From Hemicordylus capensis (Eukaryota > Chordata > Lepidosauria > Squamata > Cordylidae): DNA of 64,000 nt. Location of the stretch: assembly GCF_027244095.1 (NCBI RefSeq), contig NC_069661.1, positions 183,166,501 through 183,230,500 on the forward strand, read 5' to 3'. The position numbers and the translations under genes were made by a program. This document shows, one piece after another, positions 35,395 through 47,050 of the stretch (position 1 is the stretch's first letter; every line of letters starts with the position of its first letter). The notes beneath the pieces are model-generated. The model searched no databases. It was not told where the DNA came from and saw only the letters and a list, made by a program, of their open reading frames with translations.

Positions 35395-36402
35395 AGTGCA
35401 TGCTTGTTATGAGGGTTCTGTAGAAGCCGAAAAATCAAAACAAAACACAAAGATTGTGGGCTACTTATCCCAGCAAATTGGAATAACTAGGAAGGGATAC
35501 TTTTTGAAGGGCTACCGTTTGCAAATGAATTTAATAACCATATCCACTGACAAGAAAGCAAAGAATTCCTTGGTGAAAGGGTGTGATTGCATTTCTAATT
35601 CAATCTAAATTATGACTGTTTGGTTGGATCTCAAAGAAACAACCACCTGTCACTTGGTAAGATGTCAAATATCAAGAATGATGGAATATGTTGATGCCAT
35701 ATGTCCATAAAGTACTCTTCACATTTATCAACATTACATTTAACCCGATTCTGATATATGGAGTTTCATAGCTGAGACAGGCAACCTGACAGAGATTGAT
35801 GTACCCAGCTGAAGAGAATAAGAATATAAATCTCTGTCTTATCACAAGGCGAAAGGAGAGCATAAGATAGGGATGAAGCAGTGGACATAATCTGTTTAGG
35901 TTTCACAGAGACACTTGACATACTATTGGACTATAGCATAATATATCTTTGGGTTAGCAAGCAAGGTACAAAGAAAACTACACATGTTTATTTTCAAGAG
36001 CTGCAGTGTAAGATACTGTGAAATGTAGGCCATCATTTCTATCCACAACTTGTTTTGAAATTTCCCCTACAATATGCACTCTCTCTTTTCTAACTTTCTT
36101 TTTATCTCATCGTAAGTGTATAACATTAATATATGTTTTAACTATGTTTTCCTCTCATAAGCTGCCATTGTACATTTTTGGTGTTTACTAATCATACATA
36201 GTATAGTTTAGACAGCAGAAACCCTGGGGCCCTCCATAAAGCCTTTCCCATCCCAATCATATTTTGCCCCCTTTTAATCAGTAAACAATCCCTCCTTTGT
36301 TAGATAGTTGCTAGTATGACAGAATTCATGGATGGTCCCTTTGAGTTCATGGTTTCCCTGCACTGAAGGTTCTCACCACATGAAAGGAATGCACGCTCAG
36401 CT
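33615..36402. other. no gene recognised; (TG)n at 35341-35391
   Basis: About 2.8 kb of unique-looking DNA. The only clear feature is a 51-bp TG microsatellite at 35341-35391. Confidence 0.55.
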
Positions 36403-36530
36403 GGTAAAAACATAAGAAAGAGTCTTGCTGGATCACACCAAAGGTCTGGTATCCTGGTTCTCACAGTCAGCAACCAGATGCTGCCTCCAAGCACAGGCCT
36501 TCTCCTGCTGTTGCTCCTCAGATGGTGGCA
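36403..36530 (-). mobile_element. CR1/L3-type LINE 3' UTR fragment
   Basis: Plus-strand text GCTGGATCACACCAAAGG and CTCCTGCTGTTGCTCCT matches the 3' end of the CR1-type copy at 41337-42412. Short and diverged. Confidence 0.55.
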
Positions 36531-37102
36531 TAAGTTGTGGTGACTACTGACTATGTAAAACATGACTATTTTATAGATTTTGATCAATCATACTGTATTA
36601 GAACAATGTGAATAACTGTCTGGAGATTACTGGGTTTTCCATTCTGTGTTCAGTAATTTGAGAGATCTCAAATTAGACTAGCCAGGAGATTTAAGCAAAA
36701 ATTTTGATATACCTTGGCTGAATATGTGGTATTTGAAAGTACCTTAAGATATATGTGTATGGACAAAGGGCTGTTTTCCATACAGCAGAGTGGGGGGTAT
36801 CTCAGAAAAGGTTGAGCACAATGTCAGAACAAATTTATGCTTGGACTCAAAAGATGTGAAATTCATTGTGTACATTTCTCTAGGACATTATCCTGTATGA
36901 GTCCCATTGATGTTATTGGAGTCCAGAAGCGCTCTTATATACTCCCATTCTTTTTAATGGGGCTTATACAGGAATATTTTCAAATGATCTGTGGTTTCTG
37001 ATTGGACAGATCTATCTCTGGACAACTCTTCTTCATGGAATGTTTGTTACAATGGGTCCTTCTCCCTGATATTTAGAGAGAAGGGGATATTTGCAGCAAG
37101 AC
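36531..37102. other. no feature recognised
   Basis: Unique-looking DNA, nothing seen. Confidence 0.5.
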
Positions 37103-37468
37103 AATAGCCCTCTTCAGACATCATGAGTGCCACAGGCACTCATGCTCATGGGGGGAGCAAGCATTGCCACCCGCTGTCAGTCACCTGCTTGTGCCCAACA
37201 AACACATTTGCGGCACAGTTTGTCTGAAGGGGAGTCACTGTAAGCATGAAATTTTATGAGCTGTAATTCTGTGAGGCAATTCTGTGAGCTGTAACCTCAA
37301 TTGATCAAGGTTGCACACAATAATGGTGCCTCCCTCTGCAAACCAACTGCCCCCTAAGTGTGTTTTTGAGGCACAAGGTGGTGATTGACAGTGGGATGGC
37401 AGGACTTCCTCCCTGCTTTTGCCCTCGTGAGCACCCCTCAGCACTCATAACATCTGAAGAGAGCTATT
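37103..37468. mobile_element. MITE with 28-bp terminal inverted repeats
   Basis: The ends 37103-37130 and 37441-37468 are inverted copies matching at 24 of 28 positions (AATAGCYCTCTTCAGA core, then ATGAGTGC). An inner hairpin GAGTGCC/GGCACTC is near the left end. The target duplication, and so the superfamily, is not clear. Confidence 0.7.
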
Positions 37469-38192
37469 GAAGATGAGCTAAGTGGTGCCGCCTACTTATA
37501 GGCCATCTCACAATAATTTGTGAAAGGCAGGAAAAAGCAATATATATTGGTTAGCATTTCAACTTCCTTTAGTTAAATCACGCCCTCCTAGTGTGTTTTG
37601 CCTCCCCCAAGTTGGTCGGCCACAGCTTATGGGGGTCATGAGGAATTTTGACCCCTACTTTGGTTGGTTTTTCAGGGGGGGATTTTTGCCCTTATCAGGG
37701 CTTGGGAGCTTTATTCTTGTATTTTGTCACAACTTGTTGAGGTAGCTAGATGACATCAAGAAAGTAAGACTAGTAAGTTGTTGGCCAGGACTCACGAGCT
37801 TTCTTTGACAGCAGTTGACATGATGATAATTAGCTCAGGTTTAGGGCAACCGCTTGCTAGGCACCAATCTTGAGAGGAGCCTGGGCCTCTTCACTAGGCT
37901 GCTTTTCAGGGGAGTTTCTAGGCTGGGATCCTGTAGCCTACAGCCAGACAGGGTACAGAGTATAAACATTGATAGGAAGCTAGGTAGTACTTGTATCATC
38001 AAGCTACTTGTTCCTCGTAGAATATAGCTAGGTAAATATTGGCTGACATGCTGAGGATGTGTTAAGAACATGCCTAACTTGTCCTTTTTATTTTAATGGG
38101 ACTACTTTGAGTAATGTTTATGTCAGCCACTGTTACATTGTTACTTTTAATAAAGTTATAGCATTTGCTGCACCATTTATCCATATGAACTG
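37469..38192. other. no feature recognised
   Basis: Unique-looking DNA, nothing seen. Confidence 0.5.
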
Positions 38193-38204
38193 TGTCTTTC
38201 TGTG

Positions 38205-38939
38205 GGGTTTTTTTTTTTTTTGCATTTTAATTTTTTATTGGCTTTTACGATAGCTTTACATTCAAATTACATTCATTTCTACACATAAGTAAATATTGAC
38301 TTCCCGCTTACCTATCTGCATGGTTCACGATAACTATACATATAAACCATTGCTATAATAATTCAAAACATACATACTTCACACTACTACTCAATTTTAC
38401 CCAACCCAACCTGCTGTTATTACTATATTTCGAACCCTACAGAAAAGTCCAATTAGAAAAATAATTCTTTAAGTAAAGCAAAAATGGTTCTCAATCTTCT
38501 TTAAAACATTCCACATTTTCGTCTCTTATAAGTGCTGTAAGCTTTGCCTTATATATTGCCTTATACTTTGCCAGAATATTCCAAAATTTTTATCAACCAG
38601 TCTCCTTTTGAGGGCATTTTAGTGTCTTTCTATTTCTTCACATATACTATCCTAGCCACTGTGGTTGCACACATTAAAAATGTTAAATTTCTTCTGGAGA
38701 ACTCTCTTTCAGTTATTCCCAGCAGGAAGGATTCTAGCCTCTTAAGAAATGTCATTTTAAATATTTTCTTCAACACATTGTATATCATATCCCAAAAAGC
38801 CTTTGCCTTCCCGCATGACCACCACATATGGAAAAAAATTCCTTCACATTGTCCACATTTCCAACATTTGTTTGAAACATTTTTATACATTAAAGCTAAT
38901 TTTTTCGGTGTTAAGATACCACCTATACATCATCTTATA
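38205..38939 (-). mobile_element. 5'-truncated L1 LINE with poly(A) and target duplication
   Basis: Minus-strand frame 38890-38630 (86 codons) reads KCWKCGQCEGIFFHMWWSC and FWDMIYNVLKKIFKMTF, the same L1 C-terminus as at 1-330. A T run at 38208-38221 is the poly(A) in reverse. TGTCTTTCTGTG (38193-38204) and TGTCTTTGTGTG (38940-38951) flank it, an 11/12 match that fits a target-site duplication. So it is a 735-bp 5'-truncated insertion. Frame damage follows 38630. Confidence 0.82.
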
Positions 38940-38951
38940 TGTCTTTGTGTG

Positions 38952-39433
38952 ATCTCAATGCACCAAATAAAAGGAAGCAATGAATCAATTTTTCTTTTAT
39001 TTGAGGAACTGAACAAATCCAATGGTGTTTTTCTGTTTTTGTGGTCTTGTAAATAAGATGGCTTACAATTTTAATGTTAGAACATCATAATATCAGCACT
39101 ATTAGATCTCAAATGGTATAGACTGCTATGCCAATAACAGACTTGGCAAAACATGTACTTTATAGTAGTGATGAAACATATAAGTGCTGCCAGATTTTAT
39201 AAGTGTTAATATACAAGCAACCAATCACAGAAAAAAGCATTTTGATCTTTCTAAGTCCAAGTAATTTATTCTACCAAGTATCAGTTTTAATAATAAAATA
39301 AGAACAGAGCTTGTTTTGAAAAAAATTCCATTGGAGCATTAAATTTGCCTTTTGATAATGCTAATTATAGAATTCACAAGACTGTGCATTTCACTGCTGT
39401 CTATCAAACATTTGGCAAAAGGGATTTTTTTTT

Positions 39434-39469
<36 letters not shown>

Positions 39470-39604
39470 CACGTATTAAAGAATGAAGCAGCTAGCCTGG
39501 AAAAATGGCTCTCCAAAGTGTTCTGTTAATGTTGAGCAGATTGGGAGTTCTTATCTGTTTATTTTATTTATTTAAAAAAATGTATTCTTCACCTTTTAGG
39601 CAAC

Positions 39605-39636
<32 letters not shown>

Positions 39637-39971
39637 GCAACTTGCAACACCTACAAATCACACTACGCAGTGAAAATAACCAAATTACAATTTAATATGC
39701 TAAAGAGAGCTCAAAGCATTTTCAAAACAGTTTATCAGGAGGAAAAACCTGCCAGAAAAGATATATTTTTAAGAAGACATTGGCTGATGTCTTGAGTAAA
39801 TTACTTGGTGGTAGTCCAAGTAGTCCTGTTGAGTAACCGAGTCTGGATGTCAGCCATTGAACTATCAGTGGAAAGTGGCAAGCCAAATCTCCTGGTGCAG
39901 GGAGTGCTGCCAAACAAAGTCCCTATCTTGAGTGATCACCAAATTAATCCCAGCTAAAGATGACATGTAGC
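38952..39971. other. no gene recognised; (GA)n at 39436-39466, (ATTG)n at 39606-39635
   Basis: AT-rich DNA with two microsatellites. The text around 39560-39720 may hold a worn L2-type tail, but this is not certain. Confidence 0.5.
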
Positions 39972-40235
39972 CACCTAATGGTGCAGCGGGGAAATGACTT
40001 GACTAGCAAGCCAGAGGTTGCCTGTTCGAAACTCTGCTGTTATGTTTCCCAGACTATGGGAACCTCCTATATCGGGCAGCAGTGATATAGGAAAATGCTG
40101 AAAGGCATCATCATCTCATACTGTGCAGGAGAGGCCAATGGTAAACCCCTCCTGTATTCTACCAAAGACAACCACAGGGCTCTGTGGTTGCCAGGAGTCG
40201 ACACTGACTCGACAGCACACTTTACTTTTTACTTT
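39972..40235 (+). mobile_element. Sauria-type SINE, full length
   Basis: A-box match TGGTGCAGCGG at 39979-39989 and B box GTTCGAAAC at 40024-40032 give a tRNA-like pol III promoter. The body (GGGCAGCAGTGATATAGG) follows, and the end GCCAGGAGTCGACACTGACT then a CTTTACTTTT tail is Bov-B-like. Known Sauria SINEs have this plan and depend on Bov-B-type RT. Confidence 0.85.
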
Positions 40236-40329
40236 AAATATCACACATGCAGGAGGCCCTCCCCACATGTTCTTGTAGACTCGGCAGATTCATGTGGGAG
40301 AACATGGTTTTTCAGTTACCTTGACCCCA

Positions 40330-40700
40330 AGTCATTTCAGAACTTTAAAGGTTAACACCAGCACCAATCAGTGCAGCTCGCTAATACAAGGACTGCTATA
40401 ATATGATTCATTAGTATTGTGCATGCCAAGACTTGTACCTGCATTCTGGACCAGTTGAAGTTTCTGAAGAGCCCTCAAGGATAGCCCATGTAGAGTGCAT
40501 AAAGGAGTCCAATCTAGATATAACAAGGATCATTGTCACTGCAGATCTGACTGAGAGAGAAATAGAAGCAGCACGTACAGCAGCTGAACCTGGGTATCTA
40601 GGTGTAATGTTGGATCAAGGACAACTCCCAAGCTTTGAAACTGTTCCTCCAAAGGGTGTGCAACCCATCAAGAACCTAATGCCCCTGCTCACTGATCAAA
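40330..40700 (-). mobile_element. L2-clade LINE fragment (RT thumb region)
   Basis: On the minus strand LLYALYMGYP then KLQLVQNAGTSLG matches the ALYxGLP...LKKLQLVQNAAARLL block of L2-type ORF2 with frame damage. A plus-strand open frame at 40433-40714 is only its antisense. Confidence 0.6.
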
Positions 40701-41218
40701 GAGACACCTTTTAAAGTGGCGTTTCTCTTCTATTTAGCAGGGGGAGAGCAACTGGCCCTATCCAGCCCCAGCACCGCATCCCTCCAGTGGCTGTTGCAGG
40801 TATCTGCCTTATGTTTCTTTTTAGATTGTGTGCCATTTGGAGGCCATCTTATTTATGTATTTATTTTTTAAATAAGGCCATCTTATTTATGTATTTATCT
40901 TTCTATGTAAACCGCTTTGAGAACTTTGGTTGAAGTAAAGTAAAGTGTGCCGTCAAGTTGGTGTCGACTCCTGGTGACCACAGAACCCTGTAGTTGTCTT
41001 CGGTAGAATACAGGAGGGGTTTACCATTGCCTCCTCCCACGCAGTATGATATGATGCCTTTCAGCATCTTCCTATATTGCTGCTTCCCGATATAGGATTT
41101 TTCCAAAGTCTGGGAAACATATCAGTGGGAATTTGAACTGGCAAACTCTGGCTTGGTTGAAGAGCGGTATATAAATATTACTACTACTACTACTACTGCT
41201 ACTACTACTACTACTGAT
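40701..41218 (+). mobile_element. L2-tailed SINE-like repeat, split by a Sauria SINE
   Basis: Plus-oriented copy of the family at 8985-9234 (ACCTTTTAAAGTGG, TTTAGCAGGGGGAGAG, TTTTTAGATTGTG), continuing past the insert with GAGCGGTATATAAATATTAC and a (TAC)n tail at 41181-41218. A stretch including ATAAGGCCATCTTATTTATG is locally duplicated at 40839-40895. Confidence 0.72.
40936..41152 (-). mobile_element. Sauria-type SINE inserted in the L2-tailed repeat
   Basis: Minus-oriented copy with the CTTTACTTTA tail at its left end. TTGGTTGAAG at 40926-40935 and 41153-41162 is a perfect 10-bp target duplication that interrupts the host repeat, so the order of insertion is clear. The A-box end is partly lost. 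Confidence 0.88.
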
Positions 41219-41336
41219 AAACCATCACCAAATCAGAAGTGCTTCTGACTGGAAGCCTCCATCTTGCCTGGATTTAATTCAGCTTATAAGTCCATGTTTA
41301 GCCCTTCACTGGCTTGAATCACCAGTTCATCATGTC

Positions 41337-42412
41337 AACCACTTAAGAACAGAAGAACAGCCCTGCTGGATCAGGCCCAAGGCCCATCTAGTCCAGCATC
41401 CTGTTTCACACAGTGGCCCACCAGATTCCACTGAAAGCCTACAGGCAGGAGTCTCTCCTGCTGTTACTCCCCTGCAACTGATACTCAGAGGCATCCTACT
41501 TTTGAGGCAGGAGGTGACCTATAGCCCTCCAACTAGTAGCTGTTGATAGGCCTCTCCTCCATGAAGTTACCGTATTTTACAGGCTATAAGACGCTATGGA
41601 CTATAAGACGCACCTTAATTTTAATCCAGTTTTTCAGAATTTTCTAGCTTTCCTTCTCCTCTCACCTCCATATACACTCCAAGCCCTCCCACCATGCCCC
41701 GCTCTGTCCTTTCCCTCCTTCTGCCATGGAGCAGAGCAGAGTGCCTTGTTTGCAGGGCCTTAGGCCCAGAATGGAGAAAGCAAGGGCACAAATGGCGAAA
41801 GTGGACCGCTCCACTGAGAGCGTGGCCGCTGCCAAGCATGCCTCAGAAGGACTACTGCATCCTCAGAAGGACCACCAAGCATGCCCAGGACCACCGCATC
41901 CCCCCTGGGCGAAGGGCCATCCATGGTGACGCTCCCCACTGCGGGAGTGGGCACCTCGAGGAAGGGTCCGCTGTGGCGCGTGTGGGCGCGTACAGCTACG
42001 GCCGCCATTTTGAATCGGAGTATAAGACACACCTGAATTTGGGCGGATATTTTTCGAGGAAAAAGTGTGTCTTATACTCCATAAAATACGGTATCCAAAC
42101 CCCTCTTAAAGCCATCTAGGTTGTTGGCTGTCACCACATCTTGTGGCAGAGAATTCCACAAGTTGATGATGCATTGTGTGAAAAAGTACCTCCATTTGTT
42201 GGTCCAAAATTTCCTGGCAATCAATTTCATGGGATGGCCCCTGGTTCTAGTGTTATGTGAGGGGGGGAGAATTTCTCTCTATCTACTTTCTCCACACCAT
42301 GCATGATTTTATAGACCTTTATCATGTCTCCCCTCGGTTGTCTTTTTTCTAAACTAAACAGCCCCACTTCTTGGTTGACATGCTGAACTGGTCAGAAACC
42401 TTTATATATCTA
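41337..42412 (-). mobile_element. CR1/L3-type LINE 3' end, interrupted by a MITE
   Basis: On the minus strand from 42412: GLFSLEKRQPRGDMIKVYKI then, in another frame, MHHQLVEFSATRCGDS, the family's FF..R.I..WN.LP..V block in a shifted frame. This is the CR1/L3-type C-terminus. The 3' UTR (CCTGCTGGATCAGG in plus orientation) ends near 41341. At least one frame change and stops are present. 41570-42091 is a later insertion. Confidence 0.72.
41570..42091. mobile_element. Tc1/mariner-like MITE, 522 bp, TA target
   Basis: Starts CCGTATTTTA and ends TAAAATACGG, with TA at 41568-41569 and 42092-42093. Both arms carry TATAAGACGCA / TGTGTCTTATA sub-terminal repeats. Removing it restores a continuous CR1 3' UTR, so the insertion is clean. 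The middle is GC-rich with CTCAGAAGGAC repeats. No transposase. Confidence 0.82.
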
Positions 42413-43594
42413 TGCTAGCTGGAGATGACATAAAAATATAAAGCTTGGTGCCATGTGCCAACTGGTAATACCCAGCACCAAAGCCCCAAATGCAGTGGCA
42501 TAACATCCACTGTGCAAGAGCCTCTGTGCAAGAATTTAAGATAATTTCCCCATAGGCATCAATGGGAAACTAAAAAAGATTAAGAACTCTGAGAGGTATC
42601 AACCCGCTCTCTGAACTATCAGTACTCTCTCCAAACTAGAATTCCCAGGATAGGACTGGTATAAAACATGTATATGTTTGTTGTGTGTATATATGCCCAT
42701 CAACTACATCTCTCCCCAGTGTTGAAAGATGACACTTTGCCCCCAGCTTTGCAGGTGCAATTATGACATCACCTGTGGTTTCATTGTTATGATGTGCTCA
42801 TTGTCTCCTTGGTGATGGCTGAAGCTCCATCAGCCAGCTTTAGCTATCAAGGTGTGGAGGATTTATGAGCAGAAGAAGCATCTCACGGGCAGCTTGGATT
42901 TCCATCTTCTATCCCATGAAAAGGTGGGATAATCATGGCAAAACAGTTGTGCTCTTCTGAATATACAAATGAGAGATAAGACTGCCAGGTAAGAAGTATC
43001 TTTGTGCTCTGAAATTTGTATGCTGGAGGATGTTTGAAACCAAGTGATCCAATAGATGAGAGTATTTCAGCATCTCTAAATGCCAATTCTCTCACTTCCT
43101 TTCTTTGTTTCACTCTGTAAATAACCTCTTCCAAGCTTATTCTAGAGACAGTAGTGGGGAATGAAACTACATTGCCTGGAGAAGAATCTTCACCAAGGAA
43201 ATAGACCAACTTGAACAGGAAACTTCAGACAAATGGACAACAATAAAATAACTTTCATTTTGGGAATAATCTGGAAAAGCTTCTTTAAAACGCATAAATT
43301 CTGCCAAGTTTGAGAAAATAAACTCATAAAAATCGTGAAACAATGTAAGGAATCAATCAAGGTAAGGAACATAATTTGTTGTACTGTTTCAGAAGAAGGG
43401 AATCAAAAAAACTACAGAAAGTATCACTAACACAATGTTACTAAGAGGTAAATGCTTTATTGCTAAAGAAAGCAGCCATTTGCTTTCCTTCCTTGAGAAT
43501 GAGAGGCAACACCATCATTATGGTGAGAGGCAACACTAATTACTTTATTTACTAGGAAATGGCTTGGCTTGAAATGCATGGTTTTCAGTCAGTT
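42413..43594. other. no gene recognised
   Basis: Unique-looking DNA. The minus-strand open frame at 43209-42883 shows no recognised domain. Confidence 0.45.
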
Positions 43595-43890
43595 TAAGGC
43601 TCCATTTTTCAGAAGCTTAACCAGCGCCGGCTTCCCAGCCTGACCAGGAATGCGTTTCCCTGCCTTTTAAAGCAGGAAGAACCGCTTCTGGGTTCTGGCC
43701 ACGCTGCGAACACAGCACCAGCTGGAATTTGCTTGCTAAAGGGACACACAGTCTCATTTGTGAGTGAAACCACACCCCCTGCATCTGACATCAGATACAG
43801 AAGGTGTGGCTGTGCCACCAGGCATGGCCCCTGAACACAATGGCCCAGGTTCTTTGAACCCTGTTGCACAATGGTAGCACCACCCCTGTC
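43595..43890 (-). repeat. GC-rich dispersed repeat E, copy 3
   Basis: Minus-strand start CAGGGGTGGTGCTACCATTG, then GGGTTCAAAGAACCTGGGCC as in the 14.0 and 18.5 kb copies, then a TCTGATGTCAGATGCAGGGG palindromic stretch. The start looks hAT-like. No target duplication was found. Confidence 0.5.
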
Positions 43891-46179
43891 CCCACCCCAA
43901 TGCATTTGCTGCAGAAGAACATTAAGGACATGGTCATAAACAAAGTGTTCTTGGCACAACCTTTCTCTCATCCCTACGCAAATAATATCACACACTGCCT
44001 TCACAGGCAGACACTTTCACACACACAGTTGCACACATGCATTTCTTTGGTTCAGAACAGTTTTGAACATATATACCTACTACAAACACCTGGTATATCC
44101 ATACCCATCAACAGTGGAAAGCGAGTTGTCATCCAGTTGATGCCCTCCTCACTCAGGGGCCAAGAGGCATTTGTCTCCCCACCTGTTCAATTATAGCTAA
44201 AGTACACCCCTGAATGGCTATTTTTTGAATGGAAGCTGGTTACACAGAGCTATAACTAATTGACGTAACTGAGGCATGAGCATAAAAATATGTATTGTCT
44301 GTTGAGAAATCAATCATTAAACATCTCTTGCTTTGCCACTCAGTAATAATGAACTGAAGTGCCTTAAGATTAGGTCATGCCTAGATGGTGAACTATCATT
44401 CTTCTGCAAAGGAGGGTAATTTTTTTAAGTGATGTCTTTTTTAAAATGATGTGATAACTGACTGAAATCCCATGTATATTTACTTAGGTGTAAGCTCCAT
44501 TGAAATCATTGGGATTTACTACTGAACAAACATGTTCATGATTGCAGCATGATTTGTTGGTAGTTCTCTATGCCTAATCATCAAGCTTCCCCTCACCCCT
44601 GCACCAGTTAAAATGAATGAGAAAAAAGTAATATTCTACACAGAAACAGGAGCTGTTTATGTTTCTTATCTTCTTGCGGATAGAACTTTAGATGTCACCT
44701 TTAAGGTGGCCAAATTTTGTTCTATTGCAGTATTGTTATGCCAGTGAGTTTTTCTTGATTAATTTTATAATTTTTATTGATTATATATCTGTGGATATTA
44801 ATTTACATATTCACATATTTCCTTCTTCCAATTGTATTTTCCTATGTTATGAGATGTTCTGTTTATGTCATGTTATGCTGACCTTGGGTCGTAAATAAAG
44901 ATATAGATATAGATAATATTCTACACAAATATTCTATCTATCTATCTATCTATCTATCTATACCTTAAATAAAAGTCAACAGGCCACGGTTTGTAACAAC
45001 AGAAGCCTACAAACCTCTGTTTGTATGTTGCATATTTGGGTAATATGAAACATGTTGATCTATCATTACTCTGTGGCATTGTGCAGCAGACCCTTCTGTT
45101 GTATGTGGCTACACTGGTAACTAAATTCTCAGATAAATGTCTTCCCTTTGCCTGTAAATATATATTTTAATTCATTCCTCACTTTCCCAAATACAGCAAA
45201 AGATGCCACACTCTCAGTGAGCAAGCTGTTGGTATTATGGTAGTCACATATCTTAGATTAGATCTCTTTTCCTTCCTGAACTGAGTTCTGTAGCCAAGTA
45301 GCAACAACAGCTGGTCTCAAGAGCTACAGGTGCATCTTGTTTTCCATATCAAACATATGCTGCCAGGATTGTTGCTCCACCTGAGTCCAGTTTCCTTACA
45401 GCTTGAGTTGTTGTAGTCATTGGAGTTTATGTGCACATGAACACTTAAAATGGTCTATGAATCTCTTGGATGCTGTCCAGCATAATAATGAACTCTCTGG
45501 GGCCTACAAAATCAAACATCTCACTTAGTACCTGAGAGGCTTCTTGAATAATGAGGAAGAAATCGCCTTCTTTTCTTCCTGTCAGGCATAGCTGATGCCA
45601 AATCAGCCAACATCTGCTACAGAAAGCACACACCTCCTCTTACGGCAGACGTTTGTCATCTCCAGCTTTACACAGCGTGAGAAGACTGGATATCAGGGCA
45701 TGGCGTATGGAGTGGCAGAGAAAAATGGTTTCCTTCTTTATGTATGTTAAAAGTGCCTGAGGAGGAAAAGTACAGCTGTAATATCTTTGAACAATTTTTA
45801 ATTATTTAATCAAAACTCCTGTATAGCTTGTGCTTAATTTTACCTAAATTCTTCCCAGATTGGCAACGGAGGAAGAGGGACAATTTACATGTAATGCAGA
45901 ACCACAAATCCAGTGGACCCGTGGTTCCACTCCCTACCCCCGTACTCCTGTCCAAATTCAAACATAATGGAGAGTACTCTCTCTGCAGGCAACAAGACTG
46001 CAGAGAGGAGGGGGAACTGGCTATGTAGGCTTCCTTTTAGCATGAAGAACAGCCCACACAGCCAATCACAGCCAGAGAGAGGGAGGAGCTTCCTCCCTCA
46101 ACTCCAGTTGAAGGGAATGCAGCCTGTGGTTCCAAATTCAGACACAATGCAGGCTGTTTAACCTCAGGCTGGGGGTGAT
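43891..46179. other. no gene recognised; microsatellite (CTAT)n at 44934-44960; unassigned open stretch at 45445-45633
   Basis: The minus-strand frame at 45633-45445 (GDFFLIIQEASQVLSEMFDF, FIIMLDSIQEIHRPF) looks more protein-like than its surroundings but I do not recognise it. The rest is AT-rich and without feature. Confidence 0.4.
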
Positions 46180-46250
46180 GAAACTCACTACAACCCAAGG
46201 GTACAAATTGGAGTTTCAAAAACAAAACCTCAGGATGGTCACCTTGCAGA
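46180..46250 (+). repeat. dispersed repeat D, copy 4 (weak)
   Basis: ACTCACTACAACCCAAGGG, then TTGGAGTTT and CCTCAGGATGG follow the order seen at 17.1 and 30.9 kb, but with more differences. Confidence 0.35.
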
Positions 46251-46712
46251 ACTGGAATTTTCTTCATTTAGATGTAATGGTAAGAATACTTCTGCTCCCA
46301 AACTCCAGTTCTGTGTTATGTGTGAATGCAGCCATTAGCGCACCAAAGTCTTCACTTAGAAGAAGTAAGCTTTTAACCCTCAGCCAAAGTCATGATTTTT
46401 TACACATGAGTAGAGCTTCCTACTCCCAAATAGTCCCATTGGATTCCCCCACCCCATTTTCAGGCCACACAATCCACAATAATTTAATATTTCACTCCAG
46501 GTGGGTACAGTGGTGATCCCCACATCCCAATCATGATGCCCTGTGTGACTGCATGACTCACTGAGAATGTGAGTTGTTAGCAAAGAAAAATGAACATTTC
46601 AACCATACACTCATTTGGATCCATACTTCAACCTCTCACTTCTCTGCATTTCAGCCGAAAGGATACATTGTAACTGCCCTAAAGGCAATCTATGAGGTGG
46701 TCAAGAACATTC

Positions 46713-47050
46713 TAGGGATGTGCATAACATGGATTTTGTTGGCTTGAAATGAAATGTAAATGGTCAAAATCTTTTGTTGGAACAAAAGGTCCGACCAGTT
46801 GCTTTAATGGAACAAATCTGAAACATTTTGTGTGTTTCGGCCATAGGGAACAATGGGGAAAGGTGAAACACCTCATTGTTCCTCATGGGTAGCTCTTAGC
46901 AACACCAAAGTGGTCTGGGTGGCAAGGCATGATGGGTGCTACCTACCACTCAACCTGCAAAAGAAATGGCTAAGCAGGTAATTTTAAACAAATTTTAACC
47001 TTTCCCCGCAATCCCAATAAGAGCCTAGCCATTTTAATGGCTAGGGCACA
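46713..47050 (+). mobile_element. palindromic hAT-like family P, copy 5
   Basis: Starts TAGGGATGTGCATAACATGG. A CTTTTGTT-GG-AACAAAAG hairpin is at 46771-46788. CATAGGGAACAATGGGG and GGCATGATGGGTGCTACCTA match the reverse of 17820-18157. The far end is not defined. Confidence 0.6.

Noticed and set aside
40433-40714. Plus-strand frame of 93 codons that looks protein-like
   Set aside because: The opposite strand matches the ALYxGLP...LQLVQNA block of L2 ORF2, so this is its antisense.
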